Below are positions 22,719 through 29,499 of a stretch of DNA of 35,245 nt, in pieces. A program made the position numbers and the translations under genes. The stretch lies in the IMG/VR virus record IMGVR_UViG_3300010885_023942, positions 1 to 35,245 of that record; one strand, written 5' to 3'. Positions within the stretch are counted from its first letter, which is position 1. Every line of letters starts with the position of its first letter. The notes under the pieces were generated by a model. It was not told where the DNA came from. It saw nothing but the letters and a program-made list of their open reading frames with translations, and made no database searches. The DNA comes from a virus.

Positions 22719-23581
22719 GCCTAGCTGTCAATCAACTCATCGGTTTCGGGGCTAAACGCGCGGCGGCGGCGGGTGGCGTGTCATACGTGATTTTTCTTAC
22801 ATCAGGCACGTCGTGGACAGTCCCTAGCGATTGGAACAACGCCAACAACTCAGTTGTATGCATCGGCGGCGGCGGTGGCGGGTCAGGATCATCATCGACA
22901 TTTGGCGAAGGGACGGGCGGCGGCGGCGGCGAATGGGTATCGTCATCCAACCTGACGCTCACGCCGGGTGGATCTGTGTCCTATACGATAGGCGCTGGCG
23001 GGAGCGGTGCCACCTCCGCCGCCAACAACACGGGCGGCACGGGCGGCGACACCACCTTCAACTCGTCCGCGATCATCGCCAAGGGCGGCACGGGTGGCCG
23101 CAACGCAACGCCAAGCGCGATTGGTGGTGCCGGTGGCACGGGTGGCACGGGAACCACCAAAAACGCGGGCGGCACGGGAGGCGGCGCACCTAACATATGG
23201 TGCGGTGGTGCCGGTGGTGGCGCAGGCGGATCGACGGCGGCGGGCTCGACTGGAGGCACCGGCAACGACGTCGTTGGCGGCACGGGTGGAACCGGCGGCA
23301 CGGTGTCGGGTGGAGCCGGCGGTTCCGGCGGATCAAGCGGAACCCCAACTGGCAGCACGGGCAGTGCAGGCACGCTCTATACGTCTAGTCCTGGCGGCGC
23401 AACGGCGGGGTCTGGTGGTGGCGGAGGCGGTGGATACGGCGTCTCAGGCAGCGCAGGTGCTGGCGGTGTTGGAGGGCTGTACGGCGGCGGTGGCGGAGGT
23501 GGCGGCACAAATACGGCTGGCAATAGCAACAACGGCGCGGCGGGTGCGCAAGGCATCATTATCATCCAGTACACATCGTGA
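22715..23581 (+). CDS. Polyglycine-rich tail adhesin
   Basis: Starts at an ATGA overlap with the fibre gene. The 288-residue protein has a short N-terminal beta part (YVIFLTSGTSWTVPSDWNNA) and then more than 200 residues dominated by Gly with Ser, Thr and Ala (GGGGGGSG, GGTGGTGG, GGAGGSGGSSG), ending in a hydrophobic GIIIIQYT strand. Phage glycine-rich domains of this kind form packed polyglycine-II helices that display variable loops for receptor binding, as in the tip adhesins of some T4-like phages. Here it would cap or accompany the fibre. Many in-frame GGC/GGT repeats make recombinational variation plausible. Confidence 0.75.
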   Translation: MSLAVNQLIGFGAKRAAAAGGVSYVIFLTSGTSWTVPSDWNNANNSVVCIGGGGGGSGSSSTFGEGTGGGGGEWVSSSNLTLTPGGSVSYTIGAGGSGATSAANNTGGTGGDTTFNSSAIIAKGGTGGRNATPSAIGGAGGTGGTGTTKNAGGTGGGAPNIWCGGAGGGAGGSTAAGSTGGTGNDVVGGTGGTGGTVSGGAGGSGGSSGTPTGSTGSAGTLYTSSPGGATAGSGGGGGGGYGVSGSAGAGGVGGLYGGGGGGGGTNTAGNSNNGAAGAQGIIIIQYTS

Positions 23582-23588
23582 GAACGCC

Positions 23589-23705
23589 ATGACGGATGAG
23601 CAACGCATTGCCGCGCTCGAAGCCGAGGTCAAGGCCCTGCGCGCAGCCATCAATGAACTTCGGATTCAGATCGCGTCAGGTCATCCGCGCCCGTGGGGGC
23701 CATAG
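23589..23705 (+). CDS. 38-residue coiled-coil mini-protein
   Basis: ATG at 23589 lies seven bases after the adhesin stop. The product (MTDEQRIAALEAEVKALRAA...) has Ile/Leu heptads spaced as in a short leucine zipper, then a Pro/Trp-rich tail. It is similar in style to SlyX-like mini coiled coils often found beside phage fibre genes. The function is unknown; it could be a trimerisation or assembly helper. Confidence 0.6.
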   Translation: MTDEQRIAALEAEVKALRAAINELRIQIASGHPRPWGP

Positions 23706-23714
23706 GAGAAAAAG

Positions 23715-24278
23715 ATGAGCGTCGCACGAATTGAAGACGGCGAGATTGCAGAGACGCGCAATCTTGCCATGCTTGACATTCCCGAGCACAAGCGATCCGC
23801 GTGGCGGCCGATTGAGGGTGATCTGCCTCACCCAAGCCCGTATTTTTACGAGGTGATCGGCCCCGTCTATCAGATTGAGGCTAACCGCGTCTTGCGGGTG
23901 TGGACGGTGACGCCACGCGATCTTTTGACGGTCAAGGCCGAGACTAAGGCCCGCATTAGCAGCGAAGCCGAGGCCAACCGCCATCGCTACATCACGCCCG
24001 GATCTGGCAAAGCGATGTCGTATCAGCAGGTTGCGCAAGAGGCGATCCGCTACGGCGCCACGGGTGGCGCGGGTGCCTATCCGTTCTTGCAAGCGCGCGT
24101 GGCCTCCGGCCGGTATCCGGATCTGGCCACAGCAGCAGCGGCCACACAACAGATAGAGACGCAGTGGGCGGCGATCGGATCGGCTATAGACCAAGTTGAG
24201 GACGCCGCTAAGATCGCGGTCGACGCTGCGACGACGGTTGAGCAGGTGCAGGCGGCAGCGGTGGTGACGTGGCCATGA
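23715..24278 (+). CDS. Tail fibre assembly-like / fibre-associated protein
   Basis: AGGAGAAAAAG precedes the ATG. The 187-residue product begins with a beta domain (IEDGEIAETRNLAMLDIPEH, then YFYEVIGPVYQIEANRVLRV) and continues with a helical C-terminal part (VKAETKARISSEAEANRHRY, then AQEAIRYGATG). The overall plan, a domain that reads like a substrate-binding beta unit plus helices that start TVKAE-KARI, resembles fibre-assembly chaperones and the related proteins following fibre genes. Position supports this; catalytic features are not expected. Confidence 0.6.
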   Translation: MSVARIEDGEIAETRNLAMLDIPEHKRSAWRPIEGDLPHPSPYFYEVIGPVYQIEANRVLRVWTVTPRDLLTVKAETKARISSEAEANRHRYITPGSGKAMSYQQVAQEAIRYGATGGAGAYPFLQARVASGRYPDLATAAAATQQIETQWAAIGSAIDQVEDAAKIAVDAATTVEQVQAAAVVTWP

Positions 24279-25003
24279 TACCCGCCAGCATCCGCAACAA
24301 CAACCCCGGCGCGCAAGAGCCGGGGCAGAGTTCGAAAAAGTTCGGGAGCACGTCGTTTGAGACGCTGCGCTGGCAGGGTCCGGACGGCAAGCCCAAAACC
24401 AACCGCATTGCCACGTTCCCGACGCCGCAGCACGGCGCCGCGGCGATGTTCGATCTGCTCGAGCGCAAGTACACGGGCAAGCTGCTGAAAGACGGGATCG
24501 CCACCTGGTGCGGGTCGTACTGGTCCGGCGAGTATGCGGCGAGCGTCGAGAAGTCGTGCGGGATCTCTGGCGGACAGATCCTCACGAAAGAGCTGGTGAG
24601 ATCCGCCGAGCACGCGATTCCGCTGGCGATGGCGATGGCCAAGGTCGAGGCTGGCCGAGATTTCCCAATGGATAAGGACGGCTGGGACGACGCGCACCGG
24701 ATGGCGTTTTCTGAGCAACTTGCACCAGCGCCGTCCGCAGAGAATGACGTGCCGTTCCAGAAGCCGGAGGGGCGGCTGCGGGAGGTCATTGCTTCCTACA
24801 CGAAGATCGGTGCTGGAATTTCCGTGCCGGCTGTACCGGCCGCCTACACGACCAGCGTGGCCAATGCGCAGAGCTGGCAGGGCGTGGGGGATCAGATCGC
24901 GGGAATGGTCAAGTGGGCCGTGTCGTCGCCGCTGGCTTTAGGCATTCTGGTCGCCACTGCCGCGCTACTGGCTCTGCCGAAGCTGCTGGGAGGCAAATCA
25001 TGA
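24275..25003 (+). CDS. Endolysin-like muramidase/transglycosylase with C-terminal membrane anchor
   Basis: ATG at 24275 overlaps the preceding stop (ATGA). The 242-residue product opens MIPASIRNNNPGAQEPG, the R-N-N-N-P-G opening of a lysozyme-like group of phage peptidoglycan hydrolases, followed by GTSFETL-type substrate residues, FPTPQHGAAAMFDLLERKYT and a conserved TWCGSYWSGEYAASVE segment. Near the C-terminus a hydrophobic helix (SSPLALGILVATAALLALPK) would anchor it in the inner membrane. It starts the lysis cassette. The catalytic Glu cannot be fixed by eye; E17 is a candidate. Confidence 0.65.
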   Translation: MIPASIRNNNPGAQEPGQSSKKFGSTSFETLRWQGPDGKPKTNRIATFPTPQHGAAAMFDLLERKYTGKLLKDGIATWCGSYWSGEYAASVEKSCGISGGQILTKELVRSAEHAIPLAMAMAKVEAGRDFPMDKDGWDDAHRMAFSEQLAPAPSAENDVPFQKPEGRLREVIASYTKIGAGISVPAVPAAYTTSVANAQSWQGVGDQIAGMVKWAVSSPLALGILVATAALLALPKLLGGKS

Positions 25004-25230
25004 TCTGGCTGGCTCAGTTCGCGGCAACTCTTGGAGGCCGCCTGTCGATCGTTGGCGGGGCCGTAGCGGCCCTGTTCACAGCGTACCAGTTGACCAAGCA
25101 TCAGGGCGTGAAGCAAGAACGCGTGCGCGTCGAGATCCAAGGGAAAAAGGTCGATGCGCAAGCTGGTTCCAAGCGCGCTGCTGCTGAGCGCGACCCTGAC
25201 GGGGTGCTCAAGCGATATTTCCGCGATTAA
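25000..25230 (+). CDS. Inner-membrane spanin (Rz-like)
   Basis: ATG overlaps the endolysin stop. The 76-residue product has an N-terminal membrane helix (SIVGGAVAALFTAYQL) and a charged helical periplasmic part ending in DPDGVLKRYFRD, a tail conserved in small i-spanin-like proteins of alphaproteobacterial phages. Paired with the lipoprotein encoded partly within it, it would fuse inner and outer membranes at the last step of lysis. It is short for an Rz, so the coiled coil is limited. Confidence 0.7.
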   Translation: MIWLAQFAATLGGRLSIVGGAVAALFTAYQLTKHQGVKQERVRVEIQGKKVDAQAGSKRAAAERDPDGVLKRYFRD

Positions 25231-25408
25231 GGGCGGTCCGATCTGCAACAACCTGCAGCCGGTGACGGTGTCTCGCAAGGACGTTCTGACGGATCGAACC
25301 AAGCAGTCGATTGCCGGCACGAATGCCGTGATCGAGACGTGGTGCGGTGAACGCCCCATCGTGAAAGAGGCTCCGGCCAAGGTCGCCAGCGCAGAAGCCG
25401 TGAAGTGA
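25154..25408 (+). CDS. Outer-membrane spanin lipoprotein (Rz1-like)
   Basis: The start lies inside the i-spanin gene in another frame, with 77 bases shared, as in Rz/Rz1 pairs; AAGG precedes the ATG. The 84-residue product has a lipoprotein signal (MRKLVPSALLLSATLTGC) with the lipidated Cys at 18, a mature part with a SRKDVLTDRTKQSIAGTNA segment and a WCGERP motif near the end, which resembles the DVLTD-type o-spanins of this group. It would sit in the outer membrane and bind the i-spanin across the periplasm. Confidence 0.72.
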   Translation: MRKLVPSALLLSATLTGCSSDISAIKGGPICNNLQPVTVSRKDVLTDRTKQSIAGTNAVIETWCGERPIVKEAPAKVASAEAVK

Positions 25409-25488
25409 TTTCATCCTTACGCGTTGCGTACCGCCCCGAACAGAATTATGCAAACAACGAGTTTTAGAGATGGCCGCAACACTCACTG

Positions 25489-25755
25489 ATGAGACCATTA
25501 CGCATGCCGTGGAACACATTCGGCAACGCAATGCTGGATATTCGCGAGATGCTCGGGCGCATCGAGGAGCGGCTGACCCACAACACGGACCGCCTAGACA
25601 ACATCGAGCAGCGGCTCCACAAAGTGGAGATCCGCGAACCTTTCAAACCGACCGATCTGCTGCCGTGGTTGTACGGGTTGCTGATCTTGGGCTCAGTCCT
25701 GCTCGGCAAAATGTCCGTCCTCGACGCGCTCGGCCTCATCAGGTCGCAACATTAG
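25489..25755 (+). CDS. XhlA-like lysis protein (coiled coil plus tail anchor)
   Basis: The product (88 residues from ATG 25489; later in-frame ATGs at 25504 and 25531 are also possible, none with a strong ribosome site) contains an N-terminal coiled coil (IEERLTHNTDRLDNIEQRLH) with KVE, then a proline-bounded membrane helix (LLPWLYGLLILGSVLLG) and a short tail. This is the plan of XhlA-type proteins that work with phage holins. It lies after the spanins and may be the holin partner or the holin itself; no other multi-pass holin was found in the cassette. Confidence 0.65.
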   Translation: MRPLRMPWNTFGNAMLDIREMLGRIEERLTHNTDRLDNIEQRLHKVEIREPFKPTDLLPWLYGLLILGSVLLGKMSVLDALGLIRSQH

Positions 25756-25824
25756 GGTGGGTCTGGACTGGGATTTGCTGCGTGACGGCCGGCGTGCTGC
25801 TGGTGATTTGAGACCGGCCTCTGA

Positions 25825-26214
25825 TTGCGTTACGATTGGTTTACGGACAAGTACAACTTCGGCGTCAGTTTCGCCAGTTGGTTTGCGGCCGACTGGACTA
25901 ACGATTTCGGAGCCAACCTTTTCACGATCGAGGCGAGGTCTCAGGACGAGGTGGCGCCGGGTCAAACGTCGATCTGGCCAAACGGCATTCGCAAGTGGCG
26001 AGTCGCAAGCACTGATTACAGCGATTACGACCATGCGACAGCAATTGCCAATGCCAGCCTGATCTCCGCTGCTCCTGACCTTGCCGACGCGCTGGAGAAG
26101 CTGATCACCATCGATGCCAACCTCACCGGACAGCAGCGCCAAGACGCCATGGAGGATCTGATCATCGTAGCCCGTGCAGCGCTGGCGAAAGCAAGGGGAA
26201 CGCCATCGAGCTAA
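25825..26214 (+). CDS. Hypothetical protein with AAPDLxxAL-type C-terminus
   Basis: The frame is open from just after a TGA at 25822; the only early start is TTG 25825. The N-terminal half is aromatic (MRYDWFTDKYNFGVSFASWF). The C-terminal half (ATAIANASLISAAPDLADAL, then a helix to the end) matches a motif very common in small phage proteins of unknown role, usually found in early gene clusters. It is the last plus-strand gene before the strand switch and does not look like a lysis protein. Confidence 0.6.
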   Translation: MRYDWFTDKYNFGVSFASWFAADWTNDFGANLFTIEARSQDEVAPGQTSIWPNGIRKWRVASTDYSDYDHATAIANASLISAAPDLADALEKLITIDANLTGQQRQDAMEDLIIVARAALAKARGTPSS

Positions 26215-26224
26215 GCCACGGCTC

Positions 26225-26434
26225 CTATTCTGCCAATAGCATCATCTTGGCTCGCTCCAGAGCGAGCAGGTTCTCAGCCACTTCCGAGTGTGACCCGCTA
26301 AACCATAGTTGGCCGTCACCGAGAACGCCGACCACAAGCACGCGCTCAATGCCTTGTCCCTTCGCCGCATCAAGGATCGCGTCCGGCGCGTGCGGAGCTT
26401 TCGTGATGCCGCCGATGTTGACCACCTCGCCCAT
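26225..26434 (-). CDS. Small hypothetical phage protein
   Basis: GGGAG lies upstream of the ATG at 26434. The 69-residue product is a compact alpha/beta unit (MGEVVNIGGITKAPHAPDAI, then RVLVVGVLGDGQLWFSGSHS) ending in the helix ENLLALERAKMMLL, a phrase found in many small early phage proteins of unknown function. It is the last gene of the leftward operon. A perfect hairpin (GCTCGCT, CCAG loop, AGCGAGC at 26250-26267) lies within its 3' part and could help end leftward transcripts or block read-through from the lysis genes. Confidence 0.7.
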   Translation of the reverse strand: MGEVVNIGGITKAPHAPDAILDAAKGQGIERVLVVGVLGDGQLWFSGSHSEVAENLLALERAKMMLLAE

Positions 26435-26445
26435 GATTTGCTCCC

Positions 26446-26736
26446 TCAGTGCGCGGGCCAGCGGACGTGCGCTGGCATTGGTGGCACGATGATGTCGTCG
26501 TTGTCGCTCGCATTGAGGCTGGCTGACATTGCCCAGACCTCAGCTTGCTGACACTGCTCGTCGGACCATGACGCGATTGCAGTCTCGTCGGCATGCGCCG
26601 CCGTCATCAGTATCCGCATGAATGTTACCTCGTTGTCGCGCTTCCAATCCGGGCCGATCCGGATGTGACCAGCGTCCTCGACGAACTGTTGAGGATCTGC
26701 AATGGCGGGGCCGTACTCGGCCAGTGCATCCTGCAT
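26446..26736 (-). CDS. Small acidic hypothetical protein
   Basis: The start at 26736 has GGGAGC upstream and is much better than an in-frame ATG at 26904. The 96-residue acidic product is helical (EMQ... MQDALAEYGPAIADPQQFVE, then ADETAIASWSDEQCQQAEVW) and ends in a Pro-rich tail. It lies 11 bases upstream of the next gene in the operon. No family is recognised. Confidence 0.65.
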   Translation of the reverse strand: MQDALAEYGPAIADPQQFVEDAGHIRIGPDWKRDNEVTFMRILMTAAHADETAIASWSDEQCQQAEVWAMSASLNASDNDDIIVPPMPAHVRWPAH

Positions 26737-26833
26737 TTCTATTGCTCCCTGGTTGCCATTATTCGCCGTAAGCGCACTACGTGATTTTGAGTTGAACGGC
26801 CAGGATCGCTGGTGAACAGAAAGGGCCCGTGGC

Positions 26834-27121
26834 ATGAGCATCGAGCGCGTTGCAGACCTGACCGACCAGCAGTGCCGCGAGATCGCGGGCGCGGCAGAAA
26901 CCAATCACATCTGGATCAATGCGTTCTCGCTGATCAATCCGAGCGACGACATGGTGATGAGCATCGGTCGAACTGTCGCCGACATGCTGCGCCAGAAGGA
27001 CAACCTGCTTCCGGCTCGCGCCGATCACGGCTGCGAAGGCCCCGGCGTCCATCCGTTCTCGCTCACGTCTCCCTCCTCTGTATGGTGGCCAAAACCTCTG
27101 GCGGCATGCCCAGCGTCTTGA
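26834..27121 (+). CDS. Possible plus-strand gene inside the leftward operon
   Basis: ATG at 26834 has AAAGGG eight bases upstream. The first 65 residues are protein-like (MSIERVADLTDQQCREIAGA, then NHIWINAFSLINPSDDMVMS), but the last 30 (SPSSVWWPKPLAACPAS) look like a shadow over the opposite coiled-coil gene, with 59 bases shared. A competing minus-strand frame over the same DNA is less protein-like but has a GGAGG site. I keep this gene at low confidence; one of the two strands must be coding, or the segment is spacer. Confidence 0.35.
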   Translation: MSIERVADLTDQQCREIAGAAETNHIWINAFSLINPSDDMVMSIGRTVADMLRQKDNLLPARADHGCEGPGVHPFSLTSPSSVWWPKPLAACPAS

Positions 27122-27341
27122 CCGCTTCGGCAAGCTCGAGCTGATGCTGGCGCAGTGTCTCGCGCGCCCGTCCCAGCTCGCACTCGAGATCCACGACGCG
27201 GTTGGATGACCTCACCATCTCGTCGACCTTGGCCCCGATCAGCTCGCCGGCGCTGCGGTGGATGACGACGGGAGGTCCGGTGTCGGGAACCTGTGCGAGG
27301 TCTACGGCGCGAAGGTGCGCGCGGCTGCGGAGCCAGGCCAT
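27063..27341 (-). CDS. Small coiled-coil hypothetical protein
   Basis: The start at 27341 overlaps the HNH stop as TAATG, with GGAGG just upstream, so coupling decides against an earlier ATG at 27353. The 92-residue product has a short N-terminal domain (MAWLRSRAHLRAVDLAQVPD) and a C-terminal coiled coil (VVDLECELGRARETLRQHQL). Function unknown; expressed with the HNH gene. Confidence 0.65.
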   Translation of the reverse strand: MAWLRSRAHLRAVDLAQVPDTGPPVVIHRSAGELIGAKVDEMVRSSNRVVDLECELGRARETLRQHQLELAEAVKTLGMPPEVLATIQRRET

Positions 27342-27658
27342 TAGCGCCTCCATCCCTTGGACTGCCGAAACCGCTTGGGAACCGTGTGCTTTGTCGCCAT
27401 CCGCCGACCGTGGCCCGCCGTAGCGTGATCGTCAGCCGTCTTGGGCTTGTGGCACCAGTCGCAGCAAACCATCAGAACTGCGTCGTCGTCGGTGCCGCCG
27501 TTCTCCAGCGCGAGCGGGTGCTCTATGTCCCAGTCGTCGGAAGGTCCTAGCTTGCGCTGGCAGATATAGCAGCGCCCGCCGCGCTCCTGGAAAATGCGAG
27601 CCCGCCGCTGCGGCGTCATCGATCCCCGCTTGGCGTGCTGGAAGCTGGTGCCGGTCAT
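27341..27658 (-). CDS. HNH endonuclease
   Basis: ATG 27658 (GGAGG upstream, ATGA overlap with the preceding gene) gives 105 residues. The HNH core is clear: C30-x-x-C33 (RCYICQRKL), DIEHPLALENGG with His47 as the likely catalytic residue, then a CDWCHK motif (Cys66, Cys69) and a DDHA helix. The paired CxxC motifs bind a structural zinc. In many phages a small HNH protein sits by the terminase and assists packaging; here it is in the leftward recombination operon, so a role in DNA processing, packaging in trans, or competition is possible. Confidence 0.82.
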   Translation of the reverse strand: MTGTSFQHAKRGSMTPQRRARIFQERGGRCYICQRKLGPSDDWDIEHPLALENGGTDDDAVLMVCCDWCHKPKTADDHATAGHGRRMATKHTVPKRFRQSKGWRR

Positions 27659-28044
27659 GGGTCTTTCCTCCCCATCTCCCGCTCTTTCCGGGATCCGGCC
27701 TGCTGCATCACCCATTCCTGAAACCTCATCTCGATCCACTTGACCTTGGCGCGTGCCATGTCGGCGTCCTCTGTCGCAGCGACAACGGATCGAATGTATT
27801 GCTGCCATTCCGGAGATGACCTGACGGCAATCTCGGCACGCGACACGGCCAAATCGTTATGATGCGACATCATCAGCGCGAACTTGGACGGCTTCAGATC
27901 CTCGGCCAGCTTCGCGACCGACTTCGCTTTGACGTAGGCTTTCGAGGCAATACGATACTGCTCAGACAACGGCTGTTGATCCTCAGGGATCTCGCGGAAT
28001 GCTGATCCGTTCTTCTCGATCGCCTGCTGACTGATGCTACTCAT
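27655..28044 (-). CDS. Conserved phage helical protein of the recombination operon
   Basis: GAGGATCG precedes the ATG. The 129-residue product is helical and charged: RIASKAYVKAKSVAKLAEDL, then LMMSHHNDLAVSRAEIAVRS, a SPEWQQYI element, and a C-terminal helix (VKWIEMRFQEWVMQQAGSRK). This order (a KA-rich helix, K(P)S, then LAVSRAE, EWQ and an RFQEW helix) recurs in small phage proteins found beside RecT-type recombinases. A DNA recombination accessory role is inferred from context. Confidence 0.7.
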   Translation of the reverse strand: MSSISQQAIEKNGSAFREIPEDQQPLSEQYRIASKAYVKAKSVAKLAEDLKPSKFALMMSHHNDLAVSRAEIAVRSSPEWQQYIRSVVAATEDADMARAKVKWIEMRFQEWVMQQAGSRKEREMGRKDP

Positions 28045-28246
28045 GATCGATCCTCAACGCCGCTGCTGCGAGCTGGTAGACCTTCCTCGCCTCGTTCCGG
28101 TCCTTGGCCTCGGCGAACGAGACCGCTGCCTTGCGTAAGGTCGGGAGCGCTCTGGCGAGGGCGTGCTTGTGCGTCCAGTCCGGAGTGTCCTCCAGTTGCG
28201 CCAGTGCCGCCGTCAGAAGGTCTTTGACCGTTGCCGGTTGTCCCAT
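28037..28246 (-). CDS. Small helical hypothetical protein
   Basis: ATG at 28246 has GAGAGGAC upstream and is preferred over an in-frame TTG at 28261. The 69-residue product is a clean helical protein (MGQPATVKDLLTAALAQLED, then KHALARALPTLRKAAVSFAE). It is wholly overlapped in another frame by the 28041-28415 reading frame, and its stop overlaps the next start by eight bases. This frame reads as the real one in the shared segment. Confidence 0.65.
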   Translation of the reverse strand: MGQPATVKDLLTAALAQLEDTPDWTHKHALARALPTLRKAAVSFAEAKDRNEARKVYQLAAAALRIDHE

Positions 28247-28415
28247 GGTCCGTCCTCTCAATCCTGTCGATCAGCTCAATGTGGTCGATGACCGTCTCTA
28301 ACCGCATGTTCGGACGGAACGCGGCTCTCAGATGGTTCAGTCGGTCGACGATCAAAACCGCCGGCATGCCGAGCAAGTAGTGATGCCGAATGAAACTCGC
28401 CTCAAATACGGTCAT
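28041..28415 (-). CDS. Hypothetical protein whose 3' half overlaps another gene out of frame
   Basis: ATG at 28415 has GGAAAGG upstream and overlaps the previous stop (ATGA). The first 57 residues are protein-like (MTVFEASFIRHHYLLGMPAV, then FRPNMRLETVIDHIELIDRI). After about residue 57 the frame enters the 28037-28246 gene in another frame and turns into Gly/Arg/Ser-rich shadow sequence. Its stop still makes an ATGA with the gene at 28044. Either the two proteins truly share DNA or an indel has removed an earlier stop. Confidence 0.5.
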   Translation of the reverse strand: MTVFEASFIRHHYLLGMPAVLIVDRLNHLRAAFRPNMRLETVIDHIELIDRIERTDHGTTGNGQRPSDGGTGATGGHSGLDAQARPRQSAPDLTQGSGLVRRGQGPERGEEGLPARSSGVEDRS

Positions 28416-28627
28416 GCTACCTTTCCGTGCCGCCGGTGCCACAGACGCCAGCCCCGTTGCCAGTCGACCGTCTGCTTGTGGTCGTACGTCGTGCCGCGCT
28501 CGGCCGCGTTGTAACCCTGCCGTAGCGGCCAATAGTCGGCCTCCATCATCTCGGCAAAGCGCAACATGGCCAGACGCTCAACCCGCCGATTGTCTATGAC
28601 CTGAGCACGAATGGGTGCTGTACGCAT
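28412..28627 (-). CDS. RMF-like small basic protein
   Basis: GGAGTAAGC precedes ATG 28627. The 71-residue basic product ends RQGYNAAERGTTYDHK, then VDWQRGWRLWHRR. The spacing of a G-Y-x-A segment followed by W-x-x-G-W resembles ribosome modulation factor, which has RGYQAG then WLGGW and dimerises ribosomes. The match is short, by eye, and there is an added N-terminal helix of about 35 residues (VERLAMLRFAEMMEADYWPL). Possible roles are ribosome binding or something unrelated. Confidence 0.55.
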   Translation of the reverse strand: MRTAPIRAQVIDNRRVERLAMLRFAEMMEADYWPLRQGYNAAERGTTYDHKQTVDWQRGWRLWHRRHGKVA

Positions 28628-28632
28628 CACGC

Positions 28633-29499
28633 TTACTCCGCTGCCTGGGCTGATAACTCCGCATGCTTGGCATCAAACTCCGGCGCAATCGCTTCCCAAT
28701 CCGCATCCGGATAGGCTTCGCGAAGGTGGTTCAGCATCTCGACGTTGACGGCCGATGCGATGGCGGCTTTCGCCTCGCTGGTGTCGTCGGTCTCCGGATC
28801 GGCCTGGGGCGCCGTGTCGGGAATATCTGGCAGCTCCAGCGCCGGAGCCTTGGCGGGCGTCACGTCGCGCATATCGCTGATGGCCTGAATGTCCTCGGCC
28901 TCATCGCGGATCTGGATGCCCTTGAGTGCATCGGCGCCGCCGTCCTTACCCGCAAATCCCAGAGCGCGAGCTTTCAACATCCGCTTTGGGAAGCGGAACC
29001 ATGCGCTGTCGTTGGGCTTCGTCTTGCCGTAGGCCGTTTTGGTGGGTGCCTGATCCCAGAGACCGGCCTTTTTCGCGTCGGCGACGGAATAGCTGCCCTC
29101 GATCTTCTCTCCACCGGGGCGTGTCAGCTCGCAATGCGCGGTCCAGTCGTCGGACATTTCCTTTCCGGTAAACCATTCCCGGATCTTGAAGCCGCGTGCC
29201 CACAGAATGCCGGGAACGGCCTCGCTGTGTGCCGTGATCCGGCCGTTGATCATGGCCAACAATTGAATGGACTGCATGGGCGGAACGCCAATCTCCATGC
29301 CCTGCATGATGATCATGGTACCGCGCGCCAGCGTCGCGTCGGCATCCTCGGTCTGCGCTGTGTCGCCGTAGCCAGTCTTGAGCGGCTTCAACATGCCGGA
29401 CTTGTAGGCCATCGTGGCCAGCCGATAGACATCCTCGATTGACTGCGGAACGATGGGGTTCAGCGCGCCGCCAGCTCGAAGGGGGGCAACGTTGCTCAT
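28633..29499 (-). CDS. recT: RecT-family single-strand annealing protein
   Basis: The 288-residue product has the RecT core: IEDVYRLATMAYKSGML, an ATLARGTMIIMQGMEIGVPP motif with MQSIQLLAMINGR, a strand pair around GYSVADAKKAGLW, then WFRFPKRMLKARALGFAGKD and GGADALKGI. These proteins coat and anneal single strands during phage recombination, often with an exonuclease. No exonuclease gene is evident nearby. The C-terminal 90 residues are a Pro/Asp linker plus a helical tail. The TGATG-like junction with the upstream gene at 29499 couples the two. Confidence 0.88.
   Translation of the reverse strand: MSNVAPLRAGGALNPIVPQSIEDVYRLATMAYKSGMLKPLKTGYGDTAQTEDADATLARGTMIIMQGMEIGVPPMQSIQLLAMINGRITAHSEAVPGILWARGFKIREWFTGKEMSDDWTAHCELTRPGGEKIEGSYSVADAKKAGLWDQAPTKTAYGKTKPNDSAWFRFPKRMLKARALGFAGKDGGADALKGIQIRDEAEDIQAISDMRDVTPAKAPALELPDIPDTAPQADPETDDTSEAKAAIASAVNVEMLNHLREAYPDADWEAIAPEFDAKHAELSAQAAE

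Noticed and set aside
22981-23373. Proline-rich minus-strand frame opposite the glycine-rich adhesin
   Set aside because: Pro and Val runs are the complement of Gly/Thr codons; a shadow frame.
25757-25811. Short hydrophobic stretch (GWVWTGICCVTAGVLLVI) suggesting a tiny holin
   Set aside because: No start codon lies upstream in that frame before unrelated sequence, so translation cannot be supported.
26777-27133. Minus-strand frame of 118 codons opposite the odd plus-strand gene
   Set aside because: Composition is less protein-like than the plus frame and it starts in the coiled-coil gene; kept only as an alternative in the findings.
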